Positions 1 to 13,986 of a stretch of 64,000 nucleotides of DNA are shown here, piece after piece. Position numbers and translations under genes: made by a program. The notes beneath the pieces are model-generated. The model was not told the DNA's origin, ran no database searches, and worked only from the letters and a program-made list of their open reading frames with translations. This DNA comes from Acridotheres tristis (taxonomy: Eukaryota > Chordata > Aves > Passeriformes > Sturnidae): the NCBI GenBank assembly GCA_037013685.1, contig CM072899.1, positions 8,226,479-8,290,478 on the forward strand, read 5' to 3'. Position 1 is the stretch's first letter, and each line of letters begins with the position of its first letter.

Positions 1-539
1 TAATTTATCATTGTACTGTGTTTTGCATTTGGAAAAGACAATTAATTTCAGTTATGTATTTGTAGTGAAGCAAAACTTTTTTAGGGGGGAATAAAAAGCT
101 ACTTTTTTTTTTCTTTCTTATCTATACCTATCTTGTACAATTACATCCTGCATCTGTTCTTCTGAAGGATTTAGCATTTAGGATGGGCTTGAGGTAGATT
201 GTCTGCAAGGGTGAGAATTGGCAGGTTTCTATGTTTCAGTGCTGTTTCTTTCTCTTGCCTGAAATATTCCTGAGCACTGTTGGAAGACCTTGTCAGAATA
301 TGTAAAGGCATAACTTAATCAGCCTTCACATCGTATGTGGATGTGCCACAGAAGGAAATTAAAAAAATCTAGAATAGTGTAACTTCTTACAGACATTCAG
401 TGATTTACAGGACTGTATCTAGAAGATAGAATATCATGAAGAAGGTGTGGATTAAATATTTAAGAGCTGAGACAAACTATCTTTAGTGTCTCTGTTTGGC
501 TGCAGGCGTATGGGTAACACAAGGGAAGATGAGCTCCCG

Positions 540-810
540 TGTTTTTAGCTCTGGGGTTTTATTGTGCAGTGGTGGCTGTGCTTCATCTACACAGGCAGAA
601 AGCCTGAGCTTCCCTCAGCTGATGGGGAAGGGAGTGAGCTGGGGGCTGGCTGAGCTCAGTGCCTGCCCTACAGACCCCAGCTGGGGTTTAGGCTCCGTGT
701 GCTCAGTCAGACACAGCAGTGGGCTGGGAAGGAGCTGCTGCAGTGACCCTGTGGAAAAGACAGCAGACAGCTACCAGACTCCCGAGGCTCCTACCTGTGC
801 AGTCAGTTTG
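540..810. other. GC-richer, CpG-poor intronic patch
   Basis: CTGGG, GCTGAG and CAGC-rich sequence stands out from its AT-rich flanks. It holds a 105-codon open frame (496-813) without family motifs; the frame is open because TAA and TAG are rare here. I see no gene. Confidence 0.5.
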
Positions 811-1580
811 TAATTCCTGAGCAGAACCCCAGAGATAAGAAAGAACATGAGGTATATTGAAGTTGTTTGGGGCTCAAGTTTGGTAGAGAAATGTCTTGGT
901 CACAGAACATCCTTAGCTCAAACATTCCTTTGCAAAAGGGGAGCTTCCCTTAAGCCGTTATGAAATGGGCTTAGTAGTGGCAATGACAACCTTCAGGTTC
1001 TAGGAAACATGGGTTTTCCTTTGAAAATTCTAAAATTGACTTAATAAAGAGATTTAGAGGAAAGAGAAGGATAACTTTGGACTTACTATTATTTGTGTTT
1101 CAGTTTCTGAACATTTTGGGTCACTGAGATACATCTTCAGGCTTTTCTTATCAATCAGGAAGATTGAAAAAAAAGTTTTGTGTTTTCAGTAAAAGCAGGC
1201 ATATTCCTGAAAGCAATTTATCCCAGCAACTAAAGGGAAAATCCAACTGTTGCAACAGTGAGCAGCACTCCTGGAAGATGAAGCATGAGACTATTTTGCC
1301 CACAACATTCACTGAGACAAGCTATATGAGTGGTCCAAAATGGATTTGACCCATGTGTTGTCCATTTGAAAAATGACATTAATGTCAATAAAAGCAAAAG
1401 CCTTTACAGAGAACAACAAAAATCTCTCTATCAGAGATAGATGCTTCTACCAAGCACTTTGGAGAAGCAGCCTCCTTGTAATGACCTAAAGAACGCTGTC
1501 ATCTGGCTCATTGCTTGTTCTGTTTATTTTGTCTTTCACCTTTGTGTTTTAATTAGCTTCTATTTTTTCTTCTGTTGTAG

Positions 1581-1653
1581 TGATTTAGTTTACATGCCAT
1601 GGAACATGCATTTGATTTCAGTGCAGCATGGCATGCATGCAAATAATACTCAG
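1581..1653 (+). other. Candidate cryptic exon, 73 nt
   Basis: A pyrimidine-rich acceptor (TTTTCTTCTGTTGTAG) ends at 1580 and a good donor (CAG then gtaggt) starts at 1654. One of three frames is open across it. It could be an alternative, non-coding or decoy exon of the host gene. Sites of this quality also occur by chance in a window of this size. Confidence 0.15.
1593..1644. promoter_or_regulatory. ATGCAT/octamer cluster with 9-bp inverted repeat
   Basis: CATGCCATG (1593-1601) and CATGGCATG (1627-1635) are complementary arms. The right arm overlaps GCATGCATGC and the octamer motif ATGCAAAT (1637-1644), the POU-factor (Oct) binding sequence. Dense ATGCAT repeats lie between them. This is motif content only; regulatory activity is not shown. 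Confidence 0.25.
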
Positions 1654-4600
1654 GTAGGTACTGTCTATTCAGAAGTTGTAGGTGTGTGATCCATTTTTTC
1701 ATCTTAATCTGTTTGGAGTGAATAGATATATGTACAACAATTAAGAAAATAACAGCAGACCCTTATCCAATTAGAAAGGCAAACTTATTTCAAAACCAGA
1801 AGCTAAAACTGAAGGACCTAAGGAGTACTGACCCCTACTCCTTTTGTTGCTGTACATCTTTGAAGTGTCCTGCATTAAATATCTGGTTTTCAAGACAGGA
1901 CTCAGTGACTGAGTTTCAGTAGCTTCTGGTTTTGCTTGTCTGTGTGTTACCAAGGACTAAGGATGAGGTGCAGTTGTTAAAGACTGGTAAGAGAAGGATT
2001 GGCTGAACAGCATTTGCCTTGGGATTTAAAACTGAAACTTCCAGATTTATAACATGGTAAATGTAGCATCTAACATAGTCCCTTGCTTTAACTGGAGTGC
2101 AGTGTGATAATATAAGCATTTTTCGTCACTCTCTCCCCAGACCTTAGTGTTTGTAAGCCACCCTTAGCATTTACCTCTTTGTTTGGGATTAATAGAAAAG
2201 CGCAGGGAGCTTGAACTGAGGTCAAGAGCAAAGCCCACCAGCATCCATTTTCCTAATGGTCCTAACACTAAACACTAAAGAAGGAAAGTTGGTAAAAGAA
2301 CATATTTAATGCAGCTTTGAGTCTCTATAGAGGAAAGTACTGGTTTCCATAGCATCACCAGAAACATCTCTCTGAGTATGGAGGAGGATGTTTAGACTCA
2401 GGGTTCATCTGCTTTGGCAGCAGGCATGGAGTTACAGCACCTCAGTCCAGAATGCTTTTTCCATGGCCAGTGGGCACACAAGGGCACCTCCACAGGATGA
2501 AAGCATTTCCTAATAGACTATTGAGGTCACCCAGTGTGAGGAGGCTTCTCTTAAGAGACTGATTTTAGAGGTGAAAAGAAGTGGGAAGTTTTACAAGCAT
2601 ATAAACCAACTCAGATACACATATAATGCTACAGTGCCTTTGACTCCTGCTCTTTCCTCTTGGAAGCTCGGCTGCTGAACTCTTTTGCTTCATGGTTTTA
2701 CAGGAAATATGCCCCATTTATTTCAGCTGGGCTGTGGTTTCACATTTAGTCGCAGTTTAATGGTTTCTGTCCTTGATGTTGCCCTGGTTCCTGCCCTGCA
2801 CTGCATGGCACCCATTGTGCTGTGGTGGCACAGTGTGGTGACCTGGATCAAGGGACTTTCCTGCCAGATTACAACCCATTATGTGGATCCCCAGCCTCAC
2901 AAAGACAGGCTCAAAACAGTCAGGAGATTTTAAAGTACCTTTTAAAAAAAGGAAATCCACGTGAGCAGAGAGCGGGAGATAAGGAATCTCTCTGTAATGG
3001 GAGGTGCAGAGAGAGGAATTTTTTTCCAGGGTTAGCTTGCAGGCTGAGGCAGAATCTTTTTTCCTCTAGAATTGGAATACCCAAGTTTGTAATTTCATCA
3101 TCTTTGACATTAGCAGTCTGTATGATTAGTTCTGGCTAGTCTCTTTACACCTCCACTCATGTTCTGCAGGACTCTTGAGAATGGATTGGAATATCCTTCA
3201 GTTTAAAATGACTTTTTCTCTATAAATCTCTACTCAAAGACATGTTGTGGATGCTAGTTAATCAAACATTTCCTTCTGGCTAGCATGGTATAATTAAAAA
3301 GTGCAGAGCATGGGAAGATGATTTTAAGATAACTCTGATTAAAGGATGTTTCTGTGTGTTGCAGCTACCATTAGAGGAGCAGCACGGTACAGCTTTGGAG
3401 TGTCACAGACTTTGTGTGCACATCCAGCTGAGTGAGGCTTTCTTTTTTTAAATTATGTTTTAGATGTTTAGAAATTGCCAAGAAAATAGGAAGTAAATAG
3501 CAATATTTATTCTGTGGCAGATCTCTCTAATATCTCTGCTAATATCACAGGCATGAAGAGCTTCAGGGAAATGACCACTGTTGCTAACTTTGTCCCTTTC
3601 ACATTGCTTGTGCTAAAGGTCAGGCCTAAGGCCCAGAATCTCATCTTCTGAGCCCCCTGAAGGGACAGCTGGTGCTGAGCCCAGCTGCTGGCCCTTCTGG
3701 CAGGTCACTGAGCCACCAAAGGGGAGGGAGAAAAGGCAGGGGACATGGACATACATTGATATGTGTGACATGCCTGCACGTGTATGTACAAGTAATAAAT
3801 TGGTCTCTCAGTGGGTGTTGCTCTGTGGCCTTTCATATAAAAGCAGTCATTTAATATTTTCCTCTCTGGAGAACCTTACACTTGTTTTATTAGTATGTAT
3901 TTTTTAATTTATCAAGTAAATATATAAATAACTGGAGCAGATATATTATTAATGCAAAACACTTGTGTAAGTCACTGAAAGTCACAGATGTGTCATAAAA
4001 ATAGATGGCAATCAATAGTCACAGGAAAATGTTATTTGTTTCTTGCAAAGCTGCAGCTATAAACTCCCCTTCCTGCCAGTAGGAGTGTTACTGCCAAAGC
4101 TCTGCATAGGTAGTTCAGAACAGACTGTATCATTCACAGTTTTAAAGAAATCAACTTCAAGAAGCAGACTTTCTAGCAAATGCAGCACTGGCCTATATTG
4201 CATAGTAGGGCTATTTAAAAGTAAACCAGAAAAAGCTGCCCAGACTGAAAGTAAAGACATCTTTACATGGAGATGAATATTGCATCTCCTTAATGTATGC
4301 ACAGTTTTGGCCGCTGTTTCCATTAGCTTTCTCATATAAATAAAGGTAATGTAAGAGGGAAGAAGGGATTTACTGAAGGTTGCTTATTGCTCTAAAGTTA
4401 GAATTTGTTTAAGCAGGATTGTAAGCTCCGAGGTGTGCATGGTACCTAAATTATTCTGTGACTGCATCATTTGATAATCTGAATAACATTCTGACAGCCA
4501 TTTATGTGAAAATCTTCCCTTGAATTTCAAAGAACGGGTATTTTTAAAATCCCTTTTTACCAAAAGAAGCCAGTGCTACACCTGTGCACCTGTTTCCTTC

Positions 4601-5754
4601 CTGTGGTCATGGGCCCATCTGCAGGGTTGATACTGCCCATCTTTGTGACTGCTCTGTTTTCCTCAGTCCCTCTGATAGGTCTCCTATAAAATGCATTAAC
4701 CAAAGATCTTTTTGAGCATTTTGGCGTGGCTCCGTTTTGATGGCTTTGGTTTTTCTGAAGTGATTTCATTGTTTGGTGTCAGTGTGTCTGACACTCACTG
4801 GGTTTTTTGTAAAGAAAAAGGAGCTTGGCTTTCTGGTGTGTGCCCATGGGAAGTAGGTGTGAGGGAGACCCTGTGGAGAATCTGCAGGCAGATGTGGGGT
4901 GTGAGCTGGGCTGCTGATGTGGCCACTCTGCCAGGTCTACCAGGTGAAGCACAGATTGTCCCTTCCCACTGCCCTGTGTAAATTATTCCATGGGTGGGAT
5001 TACACAGCATGGCTGGGCAGGACCTGTCTTTACAGTTTGACCCAATCTAATTTTCTGCCAAACAGGAAGTGTTGGCATGTAGCTGCCACCTTCTTTTCAT
5101 AGGTATACAATTCCTGTGACTTATGAATCATGAAGTATGAAAATGAAAAAACCCTGTTGTGATGTGCTTTTGGCATCTTATTTCTTTTCATGGATTTCTT
5201 ATTACACTTTGGCAGGTGTCTGACACAAGAAACTGTCACTACTGTGATTTAACCTTGGTGTGCCACTTCCAATTTCAATGCCTAGGACTGTGAAACAATA
5301 GAACTCATCCGAGCTGTTGAAACGTCAATAAAATTGCATTTAGTTTTATGTTTTTAGAGATGCTCTGTATGTTGAAGGGTTTTTTTTATCCTGGTGCTCA
5401 GGATAGAAGCCAAATTCGTACACATTTTTGTGATTTTTCGGTTATCTTTTATGGGAATCTTTCTCAGAGAAGTCAGCTCAGACCAGCCTGATGTTTTGCA
5501 AAGAACTCAGTAAAACAGAGACAGTTGCTTGCTACTTCCTTATATAATTGTAATTTGATTCATTATAAATATCTAAGCTGTTAATATCAAAAGAGTGTTA
5601 CATGGATAAACGTGAAGCAATCCAAACAGGTATTTTTTTTAGATAATTTATTCCCTCAGAAACCTGCGGTGAGCCAACCGCAGTCTAGCTGGGTGCAGCA
5701 GTTTTGTTTAATTTTCCACCTCCTGGAATTTGTGACTAACAGAAAAATGCCTCT

Positions 5755-5995
5755 TGGTGTGTTTGTGCCAGGCTGGGGCCAAGGCAGTGCCTGCCCTGCT
5801 CTGCCCTGCCCTGTGGCACTGCCAGAGCATTCCCTGCGTGGCTCTGGGATGTCTCTGATGTGCTGCAGACAGGGGCACCCATCAACCACAAACCTGGGCT
5901 CCTGAGCCTTCTCTGCAGCAAAGCCTGGTTTTATGAGGCTGAGTCCAGACCCAGCAAGTGCCTGGCCCCATTTCCAGCCTGGCTTCCAGCATTAT
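5755..5995. other. GC-richer intronic patch with CTGCC repeats
   Basis: Imperfect CTGCC and CTGCCCTG repetition occurs around 5788-5815. Overlapping open frames occur on both strands, which is what base composition alone predicts. I see no gene. Confidence 0.5.
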
Positions 5996-6023
5996 TCCCT
6001 GCAAAGGGAGAGGCCCTCGGAGG

Positions 6024-6048
6024 AGCACTAATACAAGTCATTAGTGCT
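6024..6048. repeat. Perfect inverted repeat, 9-bp arms, 7-nt loop
   Basis: AGCACTAAT (6024-6032) and ATTAGTGCT (6040-6048) flank ACAAGTC. The arms are exact complements. Function is unknown. Confidence 0.9.
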
Positions 6049-9000
6049 GGTGGCAGTGTGATTCCTGCCAAACGCGAGTCTGGCACTTCAAAAATGTGTT
6101 GCCCTGTGTCAACCCTGAAGCATCAAAGATGACGCTGTTGTCACCCAGCAGTGCTGGTAGGTGCTGTAGAACAGGCTGTCATCGAGGCTTCATTGATCAC
6201 ACTAAGCAGCTTCTTTACTTTCAATTACTCACGGATGTCAGGAGGAGAAAGAGAACACTGGAGAGGTATTATACGTAGTGGCACTTCAAAGGTGATTACT
6301 CTTTCTTCCTATCAATCATGTTAAGGAAATTCTCCTAGTGCACTTAATAATCCTATTTTCCTTTGAAGAAAAGAAAAAGTCTTGATTTGAAGCTAGCCAT
6401 AGAATTAACGGTGTCATTACACATTTTTGAACTCATTAGAGTGTACTTAGTATGCCTGAGATGTAATAGATTTGAAAAGCCATTTCTCCAATGATGGCTT
6501 CAAGTGGATAACAATTTTTTCCCAAAACAAATCATGAATCAACCCATCATTACCTTTTTTTCCTAGATTTTCGTGTACGAATGTTTCACAGTTCTTTAGC
6601 TGTGTGATTCATGAGGGGTTAAAATTAATTTACAGAAACAATATAAGGACACAATATAGCAAATAACGTACATAGCATATGCTTTGACTGAATGCAAATT
6701 CTTCTATATGATTTCCTAGCCTGTTGTGATGGTTCAATTTTCTATTGCTTAAATCATGGTACCTACACACTTAGATTAAATTCAAGATTCACATGCAGCC
6801 AATCTATACAGAGGGTTTTTTCACTTTGAAATCAATAGATTTGATAAGTATGGGTGGAGCAAGATTTGAATCTTAATAAAGATAAAGGATTTATTGTCAG
6901 CCCTTTCTAATAGGTTATGCCTGTTCTCCTGGACCTTGTAGAGAAACTGTTTGTTGAGGAAATGACACCGAGTTGTCTGCAGCTGGAACATTGAGGTGAT
7001 GCATGTGGTGCAGATTGGAAAAACTTTGCAAAGGACTAATGGTTCACATCCCGTGGCTCTTATCTTACAATAAATCTCAGCAGAGACTGCTGGGTTTGCT
7101 ACAAAAAGTGGGGTGCCTCCAGTAGGCCTTTTCAATCAAGTCTTCCAACTTTTCTCCAGTCTTTATTTCCTTTATTTTATAACCCTTTCCCAATTTATCT
7201 TACAAACCTCAGAAAGCATGGGCCCCTTGGGCTTTGTAGGGACCACTAATGACTGTGTAAGCGAGTCCATTTGATTTCCCCCTGGGCTTGATTACGTACC
7301 TGACAGAGGAGTCAAAGGGTCTGAGGGGAGAAAAAATTCAGACAAATCAAGAGAACTTCAAACAAATCTCCCTGCTTCATCCCCCAGGCAACGCATGTGA
7401 GTCCAGCAGTGTTTTGAGTTGGAAAAGGAAAGGCTCACTTTGTGAGATTTCATTTGTTGTTAGTTCCTCTCCAGACTCAGCATGCTTTGGACACTACAGT
7501 CAGGATCTTTTACTAAGAATGTTTGCTGTTCTGTCTGAGTGCAGCTGCTGGGAAACATTTTCTTTTTATTCATGCATTAGTAAATTGATGGAAAATGCAA
7601 CTGACTGCTCAGTGGTATGACCAGGATCACCAAGGTCGTTAAGTTTCCTGGAATACCTAATTGTCATAAACCTCTACCTGATTTATATAGTAAATTTATC
7701 TGTAGAAAGGTGCCACCCACCTGGTCCTTCATTGCCAAAGCTTTATGATCACCCACCCTTGTGAACAGGGCATTGTGTATCAGACTAACTAAGGACTAGG
7801 GATCAAGGACAACTAAGGATGCTGAGACACAAATGAGATGGTTTCCCCAGTGTCACAATAGGGAATCAGGCTGTGAATAGCACAGTGTCCATCCCCTACT
7901 CACTGCTAGATGTAAAGACCTAAACAAAGGACAGTGTTTGGAGAGAAATCATTTGAACCAGCATTCTCGACAGCCTTTGGTTACAACATGCTGAACTGTT
8001 ATAACACAAGCACATCACACCAGTTGGGCAGAAGTGTGAGTGTGAGATCTGCAGAAGGCTGCAAACATTCTCAGTGTATCACAATTATAGCCATCACAGC
8101 ACCCAACAGCACTGTGAAAACACACGGTTGTGTAACCTGCAAGTTCTCACATCTTCCCTGTGCTGGGGTAGATTTTGGGTAAAAATAGGACAGCACAGGA
8201 TAAATCAAAGGGATTTGGATTGCCTCTCTCCTTGATGAGGTTCTATTTTTGCTCTGGTCAGCTCATGACAGTCCGAAGTGAGAATCAAACCCTGCCTTTG
8301 ATGCAATGGCTTAATCACTCTCCAATGTATTGAATTTCTACAATCCATTGTTTTTCAAACTGTTTTGGCTGCCTGTAAGTGCTGGGAGCAGCTGGTCCTC
8401 CAGGGCTGGGGATGAGAATCTGCACCCAGTGATTAGTGGCTTCAGTAGCAAAGACTCATTCTGTGTCCCTGAGAGCTCTGCCAGCGGTGGTTAATGTCAG
8501 TGCTTTGTGATCCTTTTGAAATCTTCTGCCTCTCTCTGGGGAAAACCATTGTTTTTCCATGGTTTGATAAACACTGAGTGAATCTGTTTGGGCTCTGTTA
8601 ACAAGTAGTTGGCACGAAAGGTGTGTGGGGTTCAGCAGAGAGATTATCCTGCCAATCTGCAGCAGATCAGTGCTCCCACAGCTGCCTCTGCAGGAAGCAG
8701 AGGAAGATGCCAAAGATCTCGGACTTCATTCATTCCTGTGATTGGCATAGCCTGTACTAGCAGATCCCTCTGTTACTCTGGGTGGTCTTTCCTGATGTCA
8801 TGAGGGTTAGGGAAGAAAAAGCCAGGCTCTTGGCATTATAGATATGTCTAGAGGACAATTCAAACACATATACTCTTAACAGGTTTATTTGTTTGGTTGG
8901 TTTTTTGTATTGACTTTCAAGCATGTTAAAAGCCTAAATCTTATATACAATCTTCAAAATTATTTTAGAGAGATATGGGGATATTAACCAGAAAAACATA

Positions 9001-12000
9001 AGACCAAGGCAGGTAAAACTACTTGCCTGAATAAAATGCGATTCTGATAGTCAGGCTAATAAACACTTCATTTTGTCCTTGGACAATTAGTGAAGTACTT
9101 GATGGTCAGGAGGCCATAGATGGCTCTTTGCTTCTGCAGTCACCCAGGGATACCTGACAATGAGATAATAGTTAAAAAAATAATAAACAACTAGCAAACA
9201 AATACCTGTGTGAGCTGTCCTTCACACCCAGGGTTGGAGTTATTGCCTCAATATGTAAGAAAATACCTATCTCTTGATTCAGGTGGAATTTGCAGGCTAA
9301 TAGGCCAGGGTGGGTAAATGCTATTTAAAGTATGGAGTGACTTATACTGCTTAAAATGATGGGGAACATGGATGATTAGAATTATGGCTTTTGCTTTCAC
9401 TTTGTTACACTTTGATATCCTCATGCCTTTGGGACAGGCATACATCTATTTTCTCCTTCTGTAACAGTGCTGAATACACTGCTGACTGTTTGCTCTCTTT
9501 CAGCAAAATATGAGACATCCCTTAAAAGAAGGCACTTAACTGTGGGCCTTACTATATAAAATTCTCGTTTTATCTTTTGGGATTTTTCCCCTATTAAAAT
9601 AAGAGAGTTGATAACTGGTTTGTGAGAACTGTTTCCTTAATAATCATAGTTGCTACCTTTGATGGTAAATGAATGCTTTCCCTGGAGCTAGGTCTATAGT
9701 AGTTTCTGGTTTAGGGTTAACATGAAATTGCATTTTTAAAATATTTTTTCCCCTAGATTTCACTTTTGGGAATTAACCCAGATTGTATTATCAACATAAT
9801 ATATCATTAAAATAATGACACTAAATGATAGTTTACAATGTTCAGTACACACTCAAGTGGAAAAACATAATTTGCACATCTCTGTTGCAACTCTTTATTA
9901 GTTGGTTTAACACCAGTGTAGATTCTGGTAAGGACCCTAAATCGCAGACTGTCACTGCAGTCTTGCTGCCAATAGGTAGTTGCAGCCCCTAGATGAGAAT
10001 TACCAAGTTTTCTGTGCCACTTGCTTTTCTCACCCCATAATCAGGGGCTATATTTTACTGTGACTCCTTGGTGGCTAGAAAATGTTGCAGGATTCAGAGG
10101 GAACCATAGAAATGAGTTATAAACTGCAGTGGGAGCAATCTTCAGTTTTTTTCCATGCCTTTTCCTTTTTCCTTTATTGTCTTTTTACCCTTGAATTACT
10201 GCTTCTTTAAAAGAAGACACAGCAAAATGAGAGGGTGGGACAAGAAAATATTGACAGATGACAGCAGAGAAATAGATGGGAGAGAATGCAGAATAAATGG
10301 ACAGAAAGGTTCTGGGCAGAGAGAAAAAGAATGGAAGCAGAAAGGAAGAGAGGATGATGTCTTCAGAAATGAAATGAAATAAAGCCTTCTGCCCGCATTG
10401 GCCTCATGGTGCCCCTGAGCTGCCAGCCTTGTGTTGTTATTTTGCAAAGGTTGTTTGTGTGAGATGGGATTCTCAAGCACAGGTCTCACCCAGGGCATAC
10501 AGGAAGCAGAAAATTTGCCAATGAGCTCAGTAGGACCAGTGCTTGCCTGGTCCTGGTAGATAAAACCCCTACATTTTAAAAGACACCATCACCTTGTAAC
10601 TTGCATTTGTGCACAAAGGTGACGTTCTGCACTAACACCCATAACAACTTGCTACAAAAACACAAGGAAATTACTTGTAAAAATACAATTTTCTCCTTTA
10701 TCTTATGCAATTGTCAGTAGTGAGGTGCTTAAACAGAGTGCCTGGGCTTAAAATTAGCTAGAGGCATCAGTAGAATTGCTGAGAAGGTTTCCAGCACCTG
10801 GAGTCTAACAGGCTGTTTCCTCAGGGCTGATGAGCCAGACTGGATTTCTTTGCAGCCATCGAGGTCACTCACAAAGCAAGCACCCTGTGACCCATTTCTC
10901 CAGACACATTAGACAGCAGAGAACGGGTCTGCTTTTCTGTGAAGCCAAGCCTTCCTTAGTTAGGGCTTTAGTCAAAGGCAAATTACCAGTTCCCTCCATG
11001 TTACTGTGTCAAAAGAACAGCACAGATAGAAGGTCTATTGCAGCCATGCTTGGGCATTTCTGATTTAGCTGAGGTTCCTTCCATGCCTCATTAGGACAGC
11101 ACAGGAAAACAGGGATCCTAAAACCAAGCATAGGCACTTACATTCAAATCAATACTAGTTCTTCAGGCTCACAGTAAATATGTTGTTCCTAATAAGATGA
11201 CCCTGAACCTTCAGAAATGAACTGGAATTGTACAGCCTCATTTTCTGTGTATAATAATGGGCCAGAAACCCTAATATATTACTCAGGTCTCTTTATGTAT
11301 CATGATCACATCAGATGATCTTTCTTATTTCCCCTTTTGCATTGCAGAAAACTAATTTGAAATATAATTATGTTGCTGCTGGAGATCAACGTGGCTGTTG
11401 GGCTGCAGAGTGCTCACCATTTGCTAGGTGACATTGTGTGATATTATCTCCTCATCTATCACAGTCCCTTCTTCTCTCATCCTTGCACAATTCCAGCTAA
11501 TATCCCAGCTTCTGCCTGGTGAGCCTGCATGGATAATGATAGCTGTGAGTTTAAGCTTGTATGTTTTTGTTTTGTTTCTTTTCATCCCAGGTCAGCAATG
11601 ATTGCACAATGCTACCCTAATACAGGAAGAAACACAAAGGTTTGTAATCAGCCCGTGGTTCTATCAGCACAGAAATTGGAGTTTTTGTATTCAACAATGC
11701 TTTTAATATTTTTTAGGAAGGATTTTTTAAAAAGGTCACTTGAAAATGAAAGCTGATTTTTCTTTTCCTTTTTTGAAAAACCCCAAATGTTACATTGGCG
11801 AGGGAGGGTATTTTAATGAGAATGGTTCAGTGAGGGTGCCTGCTTTTCTACAGTGTATTGCCTGAGGATTTGATCCCATTTCAATCTGTGAAAGCATCAC
11901 TTACTTGTCATGCTAAAAAATAGAGGTTTTGTTTTAGGAATGCAACTTCCTGACACCTGTCTAAGCTTTGCTGTTTCCTTTTCTTACTTTGTTACAGGTA

Positions 12001-12213
12001 AGCCTTGATATTTCAGGCTTTTTTTGTTTTGCTTTGTTTCTTTCTTCCTGAATGAACTTGCATGAGGAGCACTTTGTAAACTGCTGTTTCGGTGGTGCAC
12101 AAAAAAGCAGCTGGATGGTGGTGAATGTGGAGCATTGGAGCAGGGAAAAGTGGCCTGTGAATCTGGGGGGTTTCACACCCTGGAATATATTAACATATGA
12201 AGCTGTCCAGTTT

Positions 12214-12753
12214 TCAGGGTTTCTTGAGAAAAACAGGATACATTTTCATTTGAAATATTACTTGTTTTGTGTCCATGTTTCTGATTGAAGAGATTCTTTC
12301 TGGATGATTCTTAGAAGTAATTGGCAGTGCGTTTAAGATCTTTAAATAAAGACAACTCTTTCTTCTCCTCCTTGGGAGATGAAAGCCATGCTGAAAGCTA
12401 TGTCTTTGAAAATTAGTTTCTGCTGTTGATGGGTCACTTGATGTGGTTGTCCTAAGAACCAGCCAACCCTGTTCTACAGACTGAAATATACCTTTTTGAA
12501 GTTGGGAAAACATGTCAATATGTGTACTAAATCTTGCAGTTGGAAGAAAACAGACTGTTACTTTCAGCCTTTCTGGGTCTCTGTTGGGAAAAAAAAATAG
12601 AAGACAGAAATTCAAGATAAAATCATGGGGAAGTCTCAGGAGTGCCAGTCTGTAGTTTATCCTCTGTACTTGGCATAACTTTATTGGCTGACTTGGCAGC
12701 CCTGCATGCACAGCGTGCCCAATGATGAGACCAATTTGACCTCGTTGCAACAA
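12214..12753 (-). other. 179-codon minus-strand open frame, probably chance
   Basis: It is open from an ATG to the stop at 12214 and contains a basic run (PRRRRKS) and a Phe/Leu-rich stretch. The composition is uneven and no family, signal peptide or conserved motif is visible. I list it only because it ties for the longest frame in the window. Confidence 0.08.
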
Positions 12754-13942
12754 ATGTCTATTTTATAGCCAGTGACTCTAAATTGTTTTAATTGTTCAAT
12801 GGAAAATGGAGCATCTTCTGTTATCTAGAACTTATCCATTCTTCACCTTGCTATGGGAGCCATTTGCTAGGGCCTTTTCAAATCTTACAGCTTCCCCATC
12901 ATGATGACAGGAACATGTACCAAAATTACATAAAAAACATTCCAAAGACACTTCAGGTATTGTTTAATCTGTTCTCTGTCCCAGGACTTGTCACCCATGC
13001 CTTTATCACCAATACAAGATCCCACAGTCTCTGTGGAAACATCTGCCCTTGAACCCTACTTGGTATCCCTCAAAAGAAACATTTTCTTTTCTCTAGTGGT
13101 CCCTTTGTGCTACAGTTTAGGTTCATTATGTTTTCTGGCCAGACACACCAGGAACAGCGTTTCCTCTTTGCAATAGATCTATATATACTTCAAGATTGTT
13201 ATGCTCACATATTTCCTTCCTTAGGTTTCTGTAGCCCATTACCAGTGACGTCATTTAAGATTTTTATCTAAAGCCTTCAGCACCTTCCCTTGGCAGAAGA
13301 AATTTTCAAGAGCTCCGTGGTCACTGATGTGTGACTGCTTGTTGTAAGTGAACATCACTAATACAGGTGTTGCACATGCTGACCAAACCCTGATAAACAG
13401 AAGAAGTAAAATTCCTCTCTTCTCAGCTTTATTCTGTCCTTCCCATTACAGGTTTGAATGCCTACATCTTCTAGATGTTCTTACACATAGCATGAAAGAA
13501 ATAGCTACCTTCATTGTGATTTCTTTGCCAAGATGTGCAAGATTTCTTTAATTTTGCAATAATTCTCTCCAAGCTCATTATGTCCTCCTGTGGACAGCTG
13601 ATATGTGTTGGTTGCTTCACGTGTGCCAGGATCCTTTACCTGCATTAGCAGACATTGAGTTGAGAGGCGTTTTGGTTTTATTAGTGTGAGCCTTCCACTC
13701 TCCTGGTTACATATTATCATGCTTATTTGCTGTAATGCTACTGAAAATCTTTCCTGCCACAAGAAGAAAAGTCAAAAAGGCAGGAACAGCAGGCTCACTA
13801 TAGACACTCCTGGCAGTATGCAACTCCCTGTAATTTTTGCTGCTCCAGTAACTGAATACCTTAATATTTTAACTTGCACCACATTATCTGCTGTATTTCC
13901 CAATACTGTCATCAATGTGTTTTTCATGTTTTCCTTTCTCTC

Positions 13943-13986
13943 TTTTTTTTTTTTTTTTTTTTTTTTGTTTGTTTGTTTTTTGTTTT
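13943..13986. repeat. T24 homopolymer followed by (GTTT)n/T-rich tract
   Basis: A run of 24 T (13943-13966) is followed by GTTTGTTTGTTTTTTG-type sequence to about 13986. It may be a bare microsatellite or the reversed poly(A) tail of an old minus-strand retrocopy. No recognisable body is attached. The Lys-rich minus-strand reading frame over it is an artefact of the tract. Confidence 0.9.

Larger units (their letters stand above)
1654..13942. other. Intronic stretch, no genes seen
   Basis: AT-rich DNA apart from the GC-richer patch at 5755-5995 and moderate patches near 8340-8720 and 10380-10560. Open frames of 60-110 codons, for example 7288-7620 plus and 6821-7135 minus, show no motifs. 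I see no tRNA-like cloverleaf and no mobile-element terminus. Confidence 0.6.

Noticed and set aside
6721..6780. TGTTGTGATGG start resembling passerine LTR termini
   Set aside because: The similarity stops after a few bases and no matching LTR end, partner LTR or primer-binding site was found.
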